From Candidatus Poseidoniaceae archaeon (GTDB taxonomy: Archaea; Thermoplasmatota; Poseidoniia; Poseidoniales; Poseidoniaceae): a stretch of 48,498 bases of DNA. A program made the position numbers and the translations under genes. Positions 1 to 8,578 of this stretch are shown here, in pieces. Below the pieces are notes generated by a model. The model searched no databases. It was not told where the DNA came from and was given only the letters and a program-made list of their open reading frames with translations. Location of the stretch: NCBI GenBank assembly GCA_949373095.1, contig CASIBY010000013.1:1-48498 (forward strand). Direction: 5' to 3'. Each line of letters opens with the position of its first letter. Within the stretch, counting starts at the first letter, position 1.

Positions 1-2
1 AC

Positions 3-371
3 ACAATTAGAAATTGACATTTGTTTGAGTGAGTCCATTGCTTGTTCCGCTTGGCCTTCCTGCCAAAATCCGAAAAAGGCATTAGCAGTCAAAACAAGGA
101 AGATGAAAATCGCATCACCAGGTGTATCTGGGTGTATTGCTAGAGCAACGAGGGCTGCGCCGATGAGGAGGTAATTCAACGGATCATTGTACTGGGAAAT
201 AAAACGCATGAATGCAGAAGATTTCTCCGCTTCTGCTAGTTTATTAAATCCAAATTCCCGTTGCCGCTTAGTGACGTCATCAGGGTGAATTCCTTCCATT
301 GAGGAATCCAAATTCGTGATACATTCATCGATGGCTAATTTATGCCACTTTTCTTCCTGCAAATCAAACAC
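3..371 (-). CDS. P-type cation-transporting ATPase, N-terminal part (runs off window)
   Basis: Read on the minus strand from a GTG at 371, the frame stays open to the window edge. It gives a cation-ATPase N-terminal domain followed by the first membrane pair. The stretch around 'FISQYNDPLNYLLIGAAL' and then 'NAFFGFWQEGQAEQAM' is the M1/M2 region of type II (Ca2+/Na+/Mg2+-type) P-ATPases. The N-terminal domain has the usual 'G(L/I)..DDV..RQREFGFN.L' pattern. The phosphorylation motif DKTG lies outside the window, so ion specificity cannot be judged. It is divergent from the OPT transporter gene, with a shared 131-base gap. The GTG start is chosen because no in-frame ATG exists upstream before the conserved domain; it is not certain. 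Confidence 0.8.
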   Translation of the reverse strand, partial: MFDLQEEKWHKLAIDECITNLDSSMEGIHPDDVTKRQREFGFNKLAEAEKSSAFMRFISQYNDPLNYLLIGAALVALAIHPDTPGDAIFIFLVLTANAFFGFWQEGQAEQAMDSLKQMSISNC

Positions 372-477
372 CCATGAAAGAATGAGAAAAACCAATGGTT
401 GTTCCCATCTACCAGCCTAACGGAGCAAATACTTGCTTAATACCTTGGTGTAGAAAACCCCTGCACTTTAGGGGCAG

Positions 478-485
478 AATATACT
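478..485 (+). promoter_or_regulatory. TATA-like box of the OPT transporter gene
   Basis: The A/T motif GAATATACTT lies about 20-25 bases before the ATG at 503. That spacing puts transcription start at or very near the start codon, as in a leaderless archaeal transcript. It also argues against the longer ORF beginning at 395. Pattern reading only. Confidence 0.4.
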
Positions 486-502
486 TACCCACAACCTCTC
501 GG

Positions 503-2554
503 ATGTGTATGGCCGCAGTACATGAACCCTACATCTCTGCGGATGAAAGCCCAAAGGAATTGACGCTGCGTGTTATTCTTGTTGGTATCGTTCTTGGGGT
601 ATTGATGACAGCAGCCAATGCATACCTTGGGTTGTATGCTGGAATGACCGTATCGGCAAGTATCCCGGCAGCTGTAATGTCAATGATTATTCTACGGACG
701 ATGTTCAAAGATGTATCCATTCTGGAAAACAATGCGGTGCAGACCATGGCGTCAGCAGGTGAGTCTCTTGCAGCTGGAGTTATTTTCACAGTTCCTGCAT
801 TACTTGTGATGAACCTCTGGACGTCCATCCAATGGATGGAGACACTGATCATCGCCACACTGGGAGGCTTGCTTGGCACCATGTTCACGATTGCCTTACG
901 TCGTCTCTTTATCGTTGAAGAAGCCCTCCCCTATCCCGAAGGAGTCGCTTGCAGAGAAGTTCTGGTTGCAGGCGAGGAAGGTGGTGACGGTGCATTAGCA
1001 ATTCTTTATGCTCTTGGAATCGGTGGAATATATGGTCTGATGGTAAAGGGTTTCCATGTGACCCAGCACACTGTTGAAGGCGCGTTCACCTTCCTCACAA
1101 CACGCATGTACGCTGGAATGGACTTATCGATAGCCCTATTGTCCGTCGGGTTTATTGTTGGAATTCGCATTGCGTCATTCATATTTTTTGGAGGAGTACT
1201 TGGGTTTGGCCTACTCGTGCCAATGTATGGCCTCATCTATGGATGGCCAGAAACTGATAGTCTCGTAGATGGATTTTACTCCATATGGTCATCTCAAATT
1301 CGTTACGTAGGAGTCGGCGCCATGGTAGTAGGAGGCGTTTACACGCTTTGGTCGATGAGAAAAACTATCATCACAGGATTATCCAAAGCTTTCGTCAAGT
1401 CCGATGAAGACGTTGGGGAATTGCCAAGAACTGAACAGGACTTACCCATGCCGTACGTCTTTTTGACATGCGGAATACTCATCGTACTCACCTTCTTTTT
1501 CTATTGGTGGTCAACACAATCTCTTGTTCTTGCCCTCGCAGGAGCACTCTTCTTGGCATTTGTTGCATTCTTCTTTGCTGCAGTAGCGGGTTACATCGCT
1601 GGAGTCGTGGGCTCATCCAACTCTCCAGTATCTGGGATGACCATTGCTACGCTGTTGTTTACCGTCGGCCTCGTATGGGTTGTTGGCGACCTTATGCTCA
1701 ACATGGAGACACAAGATTTGATGATGGCTACATTGCTGATTGCAGCAATTGTGGCCACCAGCGCGGCCATTGCAGGAGATGTGATGCAGGACCTCAAAAC
1801 AGGACATATGCTTGGAGCCACACCAAAGCGTCAACAAGTCGCTGAAATCATTGGCGTGCTAACGGGTGCCATCGTGATTGGACCAGTGCTTTCACTCCTG
1901 CATGATGCATTCCGTATATCGCAGACCGCTTGCCAGTTGAACCCTCTTCCAAGTGACCCGACATGTTCGAACGCATTGTTTGCACCACAGGCAGAATTGA
2001 TTGGAGCCATTGTTCAAGGAGCTTTTGGAGGTGATCTGAACATCCAGATGGTCATGTTAGGAGCCGTGATTGCAGTGGCCCTCATCATGCTCAAAATGCC
2101 GGTCATGAGTGTAGCAATTGGAATCTATCTTCCTTTAGGGCTTTCAGTCCCAATTATGGCTGGCGGAATTATTTCTCACTTCTTGCTGAAGAGCGCTCAC
2201 TTGCGAATTGATGGAATACTACATGAAGAACCATCGCCACAAGCTCAAAAAGCCGCGAAAGAGGTAGAAAGTCGGGGTGTACTTATCGGAGCAGGATTCA
2301 TTGCTGGGGAATCCATTATGGGTGTATTTATCGCAGTGCTAATTGTTGCTAAAATCAATCTACCAGAAATCTTTGGAGTTGGAACACTCAATAATATGTT
2401 TTCATTGATCTTCTTTGGTTGGTTTGTTGGCGTGTTTATTTGGTTAGCAACTCGCGCCCTTCCAAAGGGTGGATCCTTGTTCGGAGATGTTGTCGTTATT
2501 CTTGCCGAAACAATTGGGGATTTACTCAATTCACTCAAGCCTAAACAACGATGA
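503..2554 (+). CDS. OPT family oligopeptide transporter
   Basis: A 683-residue integral membrane protein of the oligopeptide transporter (OPT) family, expected to import small peptides or metal-chelate compounds by proton coupling. Evidence is the near N-terminal block 'TLRVILVGIVLGVLMTAANAY' followed by 'LGLYAGMTVSASIPAAVMSM', and the signature 'LPYPEGVACREVL' near residue 160. Many hydrophobic segments run to the C-terminus, and the length matches the prokaryotic OPT clade. The open frame extends up to 395, but the first 36 residues are non-hydrophobic and family-unlike. ATG 503 (or 509) fits both homology and the upstream TATA-like box. Substrate is not predictable from sequence. A peptide role would suit a protein-degrading heterotroph; this is inference. 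Confidence 0.88.
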   Translation: MCMAAVHEPYISADESPKELTLRVILVGIVLGVLMTAANAYLGLYAGMTVSASIPAAVMSMIILRTMFKDVSILENNAVQTMASAGESLAAGVIFTVPALLVMNLWTSIQWMETLIIATLGGLLGTMFTIALRRLFIVEEALPYPEGVACREVLVAGEEGGDGALAILYALGIGGIYGLMVKGFHVTQHTVEGAFTFLTTRMYAGMDLSIALLSVGFIVGIRIASFIFFGGVLGFGLLVPMYGLIYGWPETDSLVDGFYSIWSSQIRYVGVGAMVVGGVYTLWSMRKTIITGLSKAFVKSDEDVGELPRTEQDLPMPYVFLTCGILIVLTFFFYWWSTQSLVLALAGALFLAFVAFFFAAVAGYIAGVVGSSNSPVSGMTIATLLFTVGLVWVVGDLMLNMETQDLMMATLLIAAIVATSAAIAGDVMQDLKTGHMLGATPKRQQVAEIIGVLTGAIVIGPVLSLLHDAFRISQTACQLNPLPSDPTCSNALFAPQAELIGAIVQGAFGGDLNIQMVMLGAVIAVALIMLKMPVMSVAIGIYLPLGLSVPIMAGGIISHFLLKSAHLRIDGILHEEPSPQAQKAAKEVESRGVLIGAGFIAGESIMGVFIAVLIVAKINLPEIFGVGTLNNMFSLIFFGWFVGVFIWLATRALPKGGSLFGDVVVILAETIGDLLNSLKPKQR

Positions 2555-2631
2555 ACCGTTGAAAATCATCAACCTCAAAGTCCACAAGGATGAAAGGCCA
2601 TCCATGCCCGCAAACTGTTGTTGGTGGAACC

Positions 2632-3453
2632 ATGACGACGGCTGATGAACTACGAGAAGTTGCACGAAAATGTCGAGTCCACATCGTGGACATGGTCTAC
2701 AGAGCCCAAGCTGGGCATCCTGGAGGATCGCTATCTGAAATTGATCTGCTAACTGCCCTCTACAAAACCCAACTCAATATTCGGCCTTCCGAACCAAAGT
2801 GGGAAGACCGTGACCGCTTCATTCTTTCAAAGGGACATGCATCGCCTGGAATGTATGCTATCCTTGCCGAAATGGGATTCATCAGTGTAGAGGACTTGGA
2901 ATCATACCGAGTACTCGGTGGGATCTGTCAGGGTCACGTCGACATGAAATGGTGCCCTGGTGTTGACTTCTCAGCAGGTTCTTTGGGTATGGGGCTCTCT
3001 TTTGGCATGGGGACAGCAATTGCAGCACGTCTCGACGGTAGCGACCGTCAAACGTACGTGATGCTTGGAGATGGAGAAATCCAAGAAGGAAGCGTTTGGG
3101 AGGCGGCAATGGCCTCGGCCCATCATGAGCTTGGAAATTTGAATGTGATTTTGGACCGAAACAGAATCCAGAACGATGACTTCTGTGAAACTCAGATGCG
3201 TATGTTTGACATCCCTGCAAAATGGAAGGCCTTTGGATGGAACGTAATGGAAATTGATGGGCACAGCATGGAAAGTATCGTCGAGGGACTGGAGTTCCTT
3301 GCTCAATCCAATGATGGGCCATCGATCATTATTGCCCAGACTGTAAAAGGAAAGGGAATTTCCTACATGGAAGATAACCCTTCATTCCACGGAGCTGCTC
3401 CAAATGAAGAACAGTATGCTCAGGCCATGAAAGAATTGGGGGTGTCCGCATGA
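2632..3453 (+). CDS. Transketolase, N-terminal subunit
   Basis: N-terminal half of a split transketolase (about 273 residues), carrying the thiamine diphosphate pyrophosphate-binding domain. It would transfer two-carbon ketol units between sugar phosphates in the non-oxidative pentose phosphate pathway, giving ribose-5-P and erythrose-4-P. Visible motifs are 'AGHPGGSLSEIDLL', 'LSKGHASPGMYAIL' and the TPP motif beginning GDGEIQEG and ending at the Asn of 'ILDRNRIQ'. The ATG at 2632 is preferred over the one at 2590. It has a GGTGG just upstream, and the family usually starts a few residues before the 'LR..A...R..I..M' helix. Its last codons overlap the C-terminal subunit gene by 4 bases (ATGA), so the two are translationally coupled. 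Confidence 0.93.
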   Translation: MTTADELREVARKCRVHIVDMVYRAQAGHPGGSLSEIDLLTALYKTQLNIRPSEPKWEDRDRFILSKGHASPGMYAILAEMGFISVEDLESYRVLGGICQGHVDMKWCPGVDFSAGSLGMGLSFGMGTAIAARLDGSDRQTYVMLGDGEIQEGSVWEAAMASAHHELGNLNVILDRNRIQNDDFCETQMRMFDIPAKWKAFGWNVMEIDGHSMESIVEGLEFLAQSNDGPSIIIAQTVKGKGISYMEDNPSFHGAAPNEEQYAQAMKELGVSA

Positions 3454-4388
3454 CCAAGATGGAAGCAACACGAGATGGTTACGGCCAAGCATTGCTTGAA
3501 CTTGCAGATAACGAAAAAATTGTCGTACTTGAAGCCGATTTGGGGAAATCAACCAAATCTTTACACTTTAGAAAAGCCCATCCAGAACGAACCGTTTCAT
3601 GCGGAATTGGTGAGCAAAACATGCTCCTCGTCGCTGCTGGAATGGCTGCAAGTGGATACATCCCCTTTGCATCCACGTTTGCAATCTTTACGGAAAGAGC
3701 TTTCGAGCAAATGCGAAACGGTGTAGCCCGACCGAATCTTCCAGTCCACCTTTGTGGTTCCCATGGAGGTACACACACAGGGACGGACGGGTCATCAGCA
3801 CAATCCATAGAAGATTTAGCGATCTACCGAACCTTACCTAATGTGACTGTCATTCATCCCAGTGATAGTGTAAGCACACGAGTTCTAACCAAACAACTTG
3901 CGGCATCATCATCTCCATCTTACATGCGAACTGCACGGAATAAAACGCCAGTTTTGTACGATGATGTTGGTGAAGATATCATTCAAATCGGAAAAGGGAT
4001 TGAACTCCAAAACGGTTCAGACGTCGCTATCATTGCATGCGGAGTCCTCGTATCTGAGGCGTTAAAGGCTGCAGATTTACTCGCTATCGAAGGAATCCAT
4101 GCCACTGTCATAGACATGCATACGATTAAGCCTCTTGATACGAAACTAATAGATGTTGTATCTGAGCGATGCGGTTCTCTCGTCACAGCGGAAGACCATT
4201 CCATCATTGGTGGACTGGGCGGTGCAGTAGCCGAACACCTCTCTACAACTAGTGGAACGCCCTTGGAGCGAGTAGGTGTGAACGACCGATTTGGAGAATC
4301 AGGCCAAGCTCATGAGATGCTTGAACTGATGGGGCTCAATGCTGCTCACATTGCATTGGCTGCGAAGAAGTCAATTTCACGAAAGTGA
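3450..4388 (+). CDS. Transketolase, C-terminal subunit
   Basis: Second half of the split transketolase, 312 residues, with the pyrimidine-binding domain and the C-terminal transketolase domain. The cofactor-activating Glu lies in 'GIGEQNMLLVAAGMAASGY'. A following 'FTERAFEQMRN' and a 'HGGTHTGTDGSSAQSIEDLA' loop are typical of family members. It should act only as a complex with the subunit encoded immediately upstream, with which it shares an ATGA overlap. Splitting of transketolase at the domain border is common in archaea and some bacteria and is not a frameshift here. The gene is followed after 41 bases by the MazG-like gene and then a transaldolase-type enzyme. Confidence 0.93.
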   Translation: MTKMEATRDGYGQALLELADNEKIVVLEADLGKSTKSLHFRKAHPERTVSCGIGEQNMLLVAAGMAASGYIPFASTFAIFTERAFEQMRNGVARPNLPVHLCGSHGGTHTGTDGSSAQSIEDLAIYRTLPNVTVIHPSDSVSTRVLTKQLAASSSPSYMRTARNKTPVLYDDVGEDIIQIGKGIELQNGSDVAIIACGVLVSEALKAADLLAIEGIHATVIDMHTIKPLDTKLIDVVSERCGSLVTAEDHSIIGGLGGAVAEHLSTTSGTPLERVGVNDRFGESGQAHEMLELMGLNAAHIALAAKKSISRK

Positions 4389-4429
4389 ACCTGCTGAACA
4401 TCCATTAGCCGGGGGCTTCAGGGTACTCT

Positions 4430-4795
4430 ATGGTAGACCGAGATTCGCTGATGAATGTGATGAACATCATTGACGAATTCACACGTGAACGTGATTGGGA
4501 GCAATTTCACAGCGTCAAAAATATAATGACTTCGATTTTGATTGAATCCGCAGAACTTAGCGAAACAATTCAATGGACAAGCCCAACGAAAGATGAGGTT
4601 TTGTCGGACCCAGAATTAACAGGGAGCATAGAGGACGAAATTGCGGACGTCATGGTCTATTGCCTCCGATTGTGTTCAATCTTGAATATCGACCCGATTC
4701 AAGCAATGAGTCAAAAGATTGTGAAAAATCGGGCAAAGTATCCCATCAATAAATCAAAAGGAAATTCTGCAAAATACACCTCCTATGAAAATTGA
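4430..4795 (+). CDS. MazG-like nucleotide pyrophosphohydrolase
   Basis: Small all-alpha NTP pyrophosphohydrolase (121 residues) of the MazG/RS21-C6 (dCTPase-like) superfamily. It would hydrolyse a nucleoside triphosphate to monophosphate and pyrophosphate for pool cleaning. The metal-binding pattern E..E (in 'LIESAELSETIQW') followed by E..D (in 'IEDEIADVMVYCLRLC') is present. The N-terminal 'FTRERDWEQFHSVKNI' helix is typical of the dCTPase branch. Exact substrate cannot be told. It sits between the transketolase pair and the transaldolase on the same strand, with no obvious functional link. Confidence 0.85.
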   Translation: MVDRDSLMNVMNIIDEFTRERDWEQFHSVKNIMTSILIESAELSETIQWTSPTKDEVLSDPELTGSIEDEIADVMVYCLRLCSILNIDPIQAMSQKIVKNRAKYPINKSKGNSAKYTSYEN

Positions 4796-4847
4796 TTCTA
4801 ATTGTTGCAACCAATAGTTGAAAGAGTGCCTCTCATGTCTCTGATTT

Positions 4848-5507
4848 ATGGAGTTCTTTTTGGACACAGCCGACGTAGATGAAATTCGTGAGATTGCCGC
4901 ATGGGGTATTTTGGATGGAGTGACCACCAACCCTTCCCTGATCAAAAAATCAGGTAGGGATTTCAAGGAAGTTGTAGCTGAAATTGCATCTATTTGTGAC
5001 GGCCCAATATCTGCCGAAGTCACGGCAATGGATACGGCTGGAATGATTGAACAAGGCTTGGCACTCAAAGCCGAACTTCCAGAAAATGTCATCATCAAAA
5101 TCCCATGCACACCTGAAGGTCTTGCGGCCACAAAGGTTCTGTCAGATGAAGGGATTAAAACGAACGTCACCCTCATTTTTTCAGCATCTCAAGCATTGAT
5201 GGCTGCCAAAGCAGGAGCCACATACGTATCTCCATTTATCGGGCGAATTGACGACACAGGACATGATGGAATGGAACTTATCGCTGAAATAATGAACACC
5301 TGGGCAAACTACGATATTGACACAAAAGTCTTGGCTGCATCAATCCGTCATCCAACGCATGTATTGCAATGCATCCAACTCGGTGCTCACACAGCGACCA
5401 TGCCAGCCAAAATATTCCGTCAGTTAATGACCCATCCACTTACGGATAAAGGGATTGAAGGATTCATGCGTGACTGGGCTGAAGTAGAAGCCGCTGGAAA
5501 CGCTTGA
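4848..5507 (+). CDS. Transaldolase / fructose-6-phosphate aldolase-like (TalC family)
   Basis: A 219-residue TIM-barrel aldolase of the short transaldolase (TalC/MipB) family. It starts '[16 protein letters not shown]', with '[10 protein letters not shown]' at about residues 23-32. The Schiff-base lysine is K84 in 'NVIIKIPCT'. Later come '[20 protein letters not shown]', '[11 protein letters not shown]' and '[11 protein letters not shown]'. The length suits the small class rather than the 320-residue classical transaldolases. Members are either true transaldolases or fructose-6-phosphate aldolases. Location next to transketolase favours a pentose phosphate role, but sequence alone does not settle the activity. 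It faces the DUF2071 gene tail to tail, with only 3 bases between them. Confidence 0.92.
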   Translation: MEFFLDTADVDEIREIAAWGILDGVTTNPSLIKKSGRDFKEVVAEIASICDGPISAEVTAMDTAGMIEQGLALKAELPENVIIKIPCTPEGLAATKVLSDEGIKTNVTLIFSASQALMAAKAGATYVSPFIGRIDDTGHDGMELIAEIMNTWANYDIDTKVLAASIRHPTHVLQCIQLGAHTATMPAKIFRQLMTHPLTDKGIEGFMRDWAEVEAAGNA

Positions 5508-5510
5508 TGT

Positions 5511-6245
5511 TCAAAGGCGTTCAATTGACCATGTCCGCACGTCAACTCCGCTTGAGAGATGGACGTGTTCGGGGTGAAGGGGATTTTTAATTCCCAAATC
5601 ATAGGATTCTGTCAAAGAGTTTTGTTCTAATGTGGCTTTAGCAGACCGATACACCCAAGGGTTGTGCTGAGTATAGGCACGATGGAGAATACCCTTGCGG
5701 ACCGTGTACAAACAATATCTCTCAAAAAGAAAATATTCTAGCGTGCCATGTTTTGCAGAAGTTTCCTCCCCAATTGCTTTGCAGGACCCAACCAACATAA
5801 CACCATCAGAGCGTCGTTTTGATGACCAAGAGTAAGTATCATGTGTTTTAATGATTGAACACTTTGCATATCTATAGGGTAATCCATAAGAGCGCGGTGC
5901 ATGAAAGCATGTAATTCGACTTTGAGCCTCTAATGTCAGGAAGAAAACACCAGGCTTCCCATCACGGGTCACGTATGTTCTAATGTTAAACTCAGGAAAG
6001 TTGGAAACACCAGGAACGGAGAAAAACCATCGTGGACGAACATGCATCATCTCAAATGGAATAGTTCCAACATACGCTTTACCTTCGAACAGGTCTAATT
6101 CAAGGTCTTCGGGCAGATGAGGAAGAAGAAGCTCTGGCTTCACTTCCCAATGCATGAAAGAAAGATGTTCCCATGATTGAGATAAAGTGTGCTTCCGAAC
6201 GGGCATTGGAAACGGAAGATGGTCATCCCGAAATTCGTTCGCCAT
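5511..6245 (-). CDS. DUF2071 (YqjF-like) protein
   Basis: A 244-residue protein matching the DUF2071/YqjF family, whose fold is related to acetoacetate decarboxylase. Family features visible are 'MHWEVKPELLLPHLPEDLELD' near the N-terminus, 'AYVGTIPFEM', and 'PEFNIRTYVTRDGKPGVFFLTLEA' in the middle. No enzymatic function is established for the family, and none is proposed here. The gene is the last of a minus-strand run after the MamK-like actin (114-base gap). Transcription may be independent. Confidence 0.8.
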   Translation of the reverse strand: MANEFRDDHLPFPMPVRKHTLSQSWEHLSFMHWEVKPELLLPHLPEDLELDLFEGKAYVGTIPFEMMHVRPRWFFSVPGVSNFPEFNIRTYVTRDGKPGVFFLTLEAQSRITCFHAPRSYGLPYRYAKCSIIKTHDTYSWSSKRRSDGVMLVGSCKAIGEETSAKHGTLEYFLFERYCLYTVRKGILHRAYTQHNPWVYRSAKATLEQNSLTESYDLGIKNPLHPEHVHLSSGVDVRTWSIERL

Positions 6246-6359
6246 GCTGTTAGCACAACGGGCTTTCGCTTGAAGATAACCATTGATACATGTTAAATTT
6301 GGAAAAGGCGAGGCCTAATCCAATGACAAAGCCCTTTGAAATATGATTCAAATTGAATC

Positions 6360-7385
6360 TCAGCGGCTTGCCAAGGTCAAGTTCTTCCACATCTCTTCGG
6401 GGACTTCCATGGCCAAACGTAGGCCACCCATTGCTCCCAAACGGACAGGGTCGTCAACAACGTGAACGTTAACATCTCCCATATCAGAAAGGCGGCGTTC
6501 GATGAGTGCTCCGAGTCCACGAATGGATGAACCGCCACCAGCGAGAACCATGTTCTTGCGGAATTCGTCATGGTATTCGGGGTTGGATTCTGCGATCAGA
6601 ACCTTTACGTTTTCAACGATTGGGTCAACGATTGATTCACATGCTCGCTGAATGCAATCCGTGATATCAAGTGTCATGGCCTTTCCATCAATGGAGAAGT
6701 CAACCAAAACAGGCTCTTCAGGAGCTCCTGCTGAGACGAATGAATGCTGCTCCTTCCATCGGCGAGCCATATCCTTGGTGATTTGAGCACCGTTGTATTT
6801 GGATTGTACTTCCTTGATAATTTGATTATCAACATAGTCACCAGCATATCCTGTGTGCATTTGGTCACCAGGACCGGGGATGGTCCCGTAGACGCGGCAA
6901 AGGTCGGTTGTACCTGCTCCAATATCAATCACAAGAGTATGGTTGATCATGTCCAGAGCATATGCAACTGCAAAGGGTTCAGAGATAATCATTGCAGAGT
7001 TCACTGAACCTGCTGCAGCATCAAAGATTGCGGTTTTGTCCACGTGGCTAGCCTCGGCAGGTGCACCGATTACAGCGACGACACGGTCGTACTCTTCAGG
7101 GTCAGAGAGACCTATGAGATGGGTGATAAAGTGTGCAATGAATTCTCGGTCTTCTGGAGTATCCTTAATGACACCGAGTTCCAGTGGGCGAAATAGGTTC
7201 AATGCAAGGCGGTTCTTGAGGGCTTCTTCACCAAAAAGAACATCTCGCTTCAAGAAGTTTCGAGCGATTGGGTCTTTTGGCGTACCAATAACGGTCAATT
7301 CCTCAACTTCATGACTGTCCGAGGAGACCATCACGGAGCGGAAGGTTCCTAAATCAATTCCAATATACAATACATCTTTCGCCAT
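6360..7385 (-). CDS. MamK-like actin-family ATPase
   Basis: A 341-residue actin/Hsp70-fold ATPase that by memory resembles MamK, the filament protein of bacterial magnetosomes, more than MreB or crenactin. The phosphate-1 loop is 'YIGIDLGTFRSVMV' near residue 7. Next come 'ARNFLKRDVLFGEEAL' and 'RPLELGVIKDTPEDREF', then 'VIGAPAEASHVDK' and 'MIISEPFAVAYALD'. The phosphate-2 loop is 'LVIDIGAGTTDLC' and the adenosine loop 'NMVLAGGGSSIRGL'. Near full length is conserved. It probably polymerises with ATP, but whether it places an organelle, shapes the cell or segregates DNA is unknown. No magnetosome genes are nearby. Upstream is a zinc-ribbon protein gene, and an inverted repeat sits over the likely promoter. 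Confidence 0.88.
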   Translation of the reverse strand: MAKDVLYIGIDLGTFRSVMVSSDSHEVEELTVIGTPKDPIARNFLKRDVLFGEEALKNRLALNLFRPLELGVIKDTPEDREFIAHFITHLIGLSDPEEYDRVVAVIGAPAEASHVDKTAIFDAAAGSVNSAMIISEPFAVAYALDMINHTLVIDIGAGTTDLCRVYGTIPGPGDQMHTGYAGDYVDNQIIKEVQSKYNGAQITKDMARRWKEQHSFVSAGAPEEPVLVDFSIDGKAMTLDITDCIQRACESIVDPIVENVKVLIAESNPEYHDEFRKNMVLAGGGSSIRGLGALIERRLSDMGDVNVHVVDDPVRLGAMGGLRLAMEVPEEMWKNLTLASR

Positions 7386-7405
7386 AGGCTCACTGAGTTA
7401 TCCAT

Positions 7406-7436
7406 AACGGTGGAGTTTATGAAGAGTCCCACCGTT
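7406..7436. repeat. Inverted repeat over the MamK-like gene promoter (possible operator)
   Basis: Perfect 8-base arms AACGGTGG (7406-7413) and CCACCGTT (7429-7436) are separated by 15 bases. On the minus strand they lie between a TATA-like element at 7436-7443 and the ATG at 7385. The arms thus flank the expected transcription start. This is a good geometry for a dimeric regulator, or alternatively a hairpin in a 5' leader. Confidence 0.5.
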
Positions 7437-7443
7437 AAAATAG
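7436..7443 (-). promoter_or_regulatory. TATA-like box of the MamK-like gene
   Basis: On the minus strand the sequence reads CTATTTTA, about 50 bases before the ATG at 7385. The start site would fall near 7412-7416, giving a leader of roughly 30 bases. The box directly abuts one arm of the inverted repeat. Confidence 0.35.
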
Positions 7444-7519
7444 AGATTCATCATGTAAACCATGTAAAACTTCGCCAAGAGACATTCTATAGAACACGGC
7501 CTTAGGCGTGGTTTCTTGT

Positions 7520-8536
7520 TCAGCACCAGGCTTCGCAAGTTTGACAATACCATGCGGCGTATTCTTGGTATAAATTAGCCATGGATCCACAAGTGGTACA
7601 TTCTTTTACGGCATTTTCACCACAGATTTCCAAGACCATTTGAACGTGATACATATCATCAATGTTCAATTGTTCACGCATAGCCCAAAGAAGTTGGTCT
7701 TCACTCGGTGAAATGATTCCATCCTCCAACACTAATTCCACAACCGTTCTGTAGTCCTGTAAGGTAACTGGGTCTCGTGAGTCCAAAACAACACCACCTT
7801 TTTCGGCGATGATATCAGTACCCCCTGGGTCATCAACAAAGAGTACGAAAGAGGCACGCTTTAGAGAATCGTCTCTAAGTTCAAACCCAACACGGTTACC
7901 AGAAATGCTCGCATAAACCAATTTGGACGAACGGTTGATAACATTAGCAATTGATCGGGCTGTTGCTTCTGCTGATGGACCACGCTTCCATCCAGTTGGA
8001 CTACGCTCGTTGAATGCATAAAATTCGGTTCCTTTCCCAGGATATTCTAGACGAATTTCTTCGCCCCCATCAAAACCATTGTCAACCAATGTGATAGATC
8101 CCACTTCTGTTGATACGATATTATCATCATCATCAAAACTAATCATGAGGGGTTTACGCTCTTCAACTGCAGCATTAAAATGCCCTTGCATTCCAGTCAT
8201 CCACTTATCCTCTAGGCGCTTAAGAGATTGCTCTTGTTCCCCTGTTAGTTCCTCCTTGACACCTAATACATCTGCAAGTTCTCCGGATTGCATGTCCTTA
8301 CGGAATTGACGGATGAGGTCTTCGTCTCGCTTGTAAGATGGTGTTTCACTCGCTTTTTTCTCTTCAACGTAATCTGGATCAGCCCATTCATGGCTACAGG
8401 AACCGCATTGAAGGTATCCTTTCATTGTTGAATCTTGAGCCTTACCGCCACACCGAGGACAATCTCCTTCCTCATTATAGCCGAGGTTATCGACTGCCTC
8501 ATTTCTTCCTTTCCGCATGCCGCCGAAACCCGCCAT
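7520..8536 (-). CDS. Zinc-ribbon protein with TerB-like helical segment, function unknown
   Basis: A 338-residue soluble protein not assigned to a named family. It has an N-terminal zinc ribbon (two CxxC pairs, 'CPRCGGKAQ' and 'LQCGSCSHEW', residues about 24-50). A middle region about 95-250 appears mainly beta. A helical segment follows ('TVVELVLEDGIISPSEDQL' onward) that resembles TerB/DjlA-type or EF-hand-like helices. A second zinc ribbon ends the protein ('CTTCGS' and 'WYCQTCEAWC'). Two terminal ribbons suggest a binding or scaffold protein. It lies between a DUF35-type protein gene (42 bases) and the MamK-like actin (134 bases), all on the same strand. A link to the filament is only suggested by position. 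Confidence 0.6.
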   Translation of the reverse strand: MAGFGGMRKGRNEAVDNLGYNEEGDCPRCGGKAQDSTMKGYLQCGSCSHEWADPDYVEEKKASETPSYKRDEDLIRQFRKDMQSGELADVLGVKEELTGEQEQSLKRLEDKWMTGMQGHFNAAVEERKPLMISFDDDDNIVSTEVGSITLVDNGFDGGEEIRLEYPGKGTEFYAFNERSPTGWKRGPSAEATARSIANVINRSSKLVYASISGNRVGFELRDDSLKRASFVLFVDDPGGTDIIAEKGGVVLDSRDPVTLQDYRTVVELVLEDGIISPSEDQLLWAMREQLNIDDMYHVQMVLEICGENAVKECTTCGSMANLYQEYAAWYCQTCEAWC

Positions 8537-8578
8537 GCGGCTGGCTAAACCTGCCTTTCTAAGAAGTCTTTGCTGAAT

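Noticed and set aside
1468-1845. Plus-strand 125-codon frame inside the OPT gene
   Set aside because: Out-of-frame shadow; Cys/Arg/His-rich composition typical of a non-coding frame.
2882-3322. Minus-strand 146-codon frame opposite transketolase
   Set aside because: Antisense shadow of a strongly conserved gene.
3450-4388. Two transketolase genes as a frameshifted single gene
   Set aside because: The break is at the domain border with an ATGA overlap, a normal split arrangement.
6360-7385. Magnetosome gene cluster
   Set aside because: Only a MamK-like gene is present; no other mam or mad genes are near.
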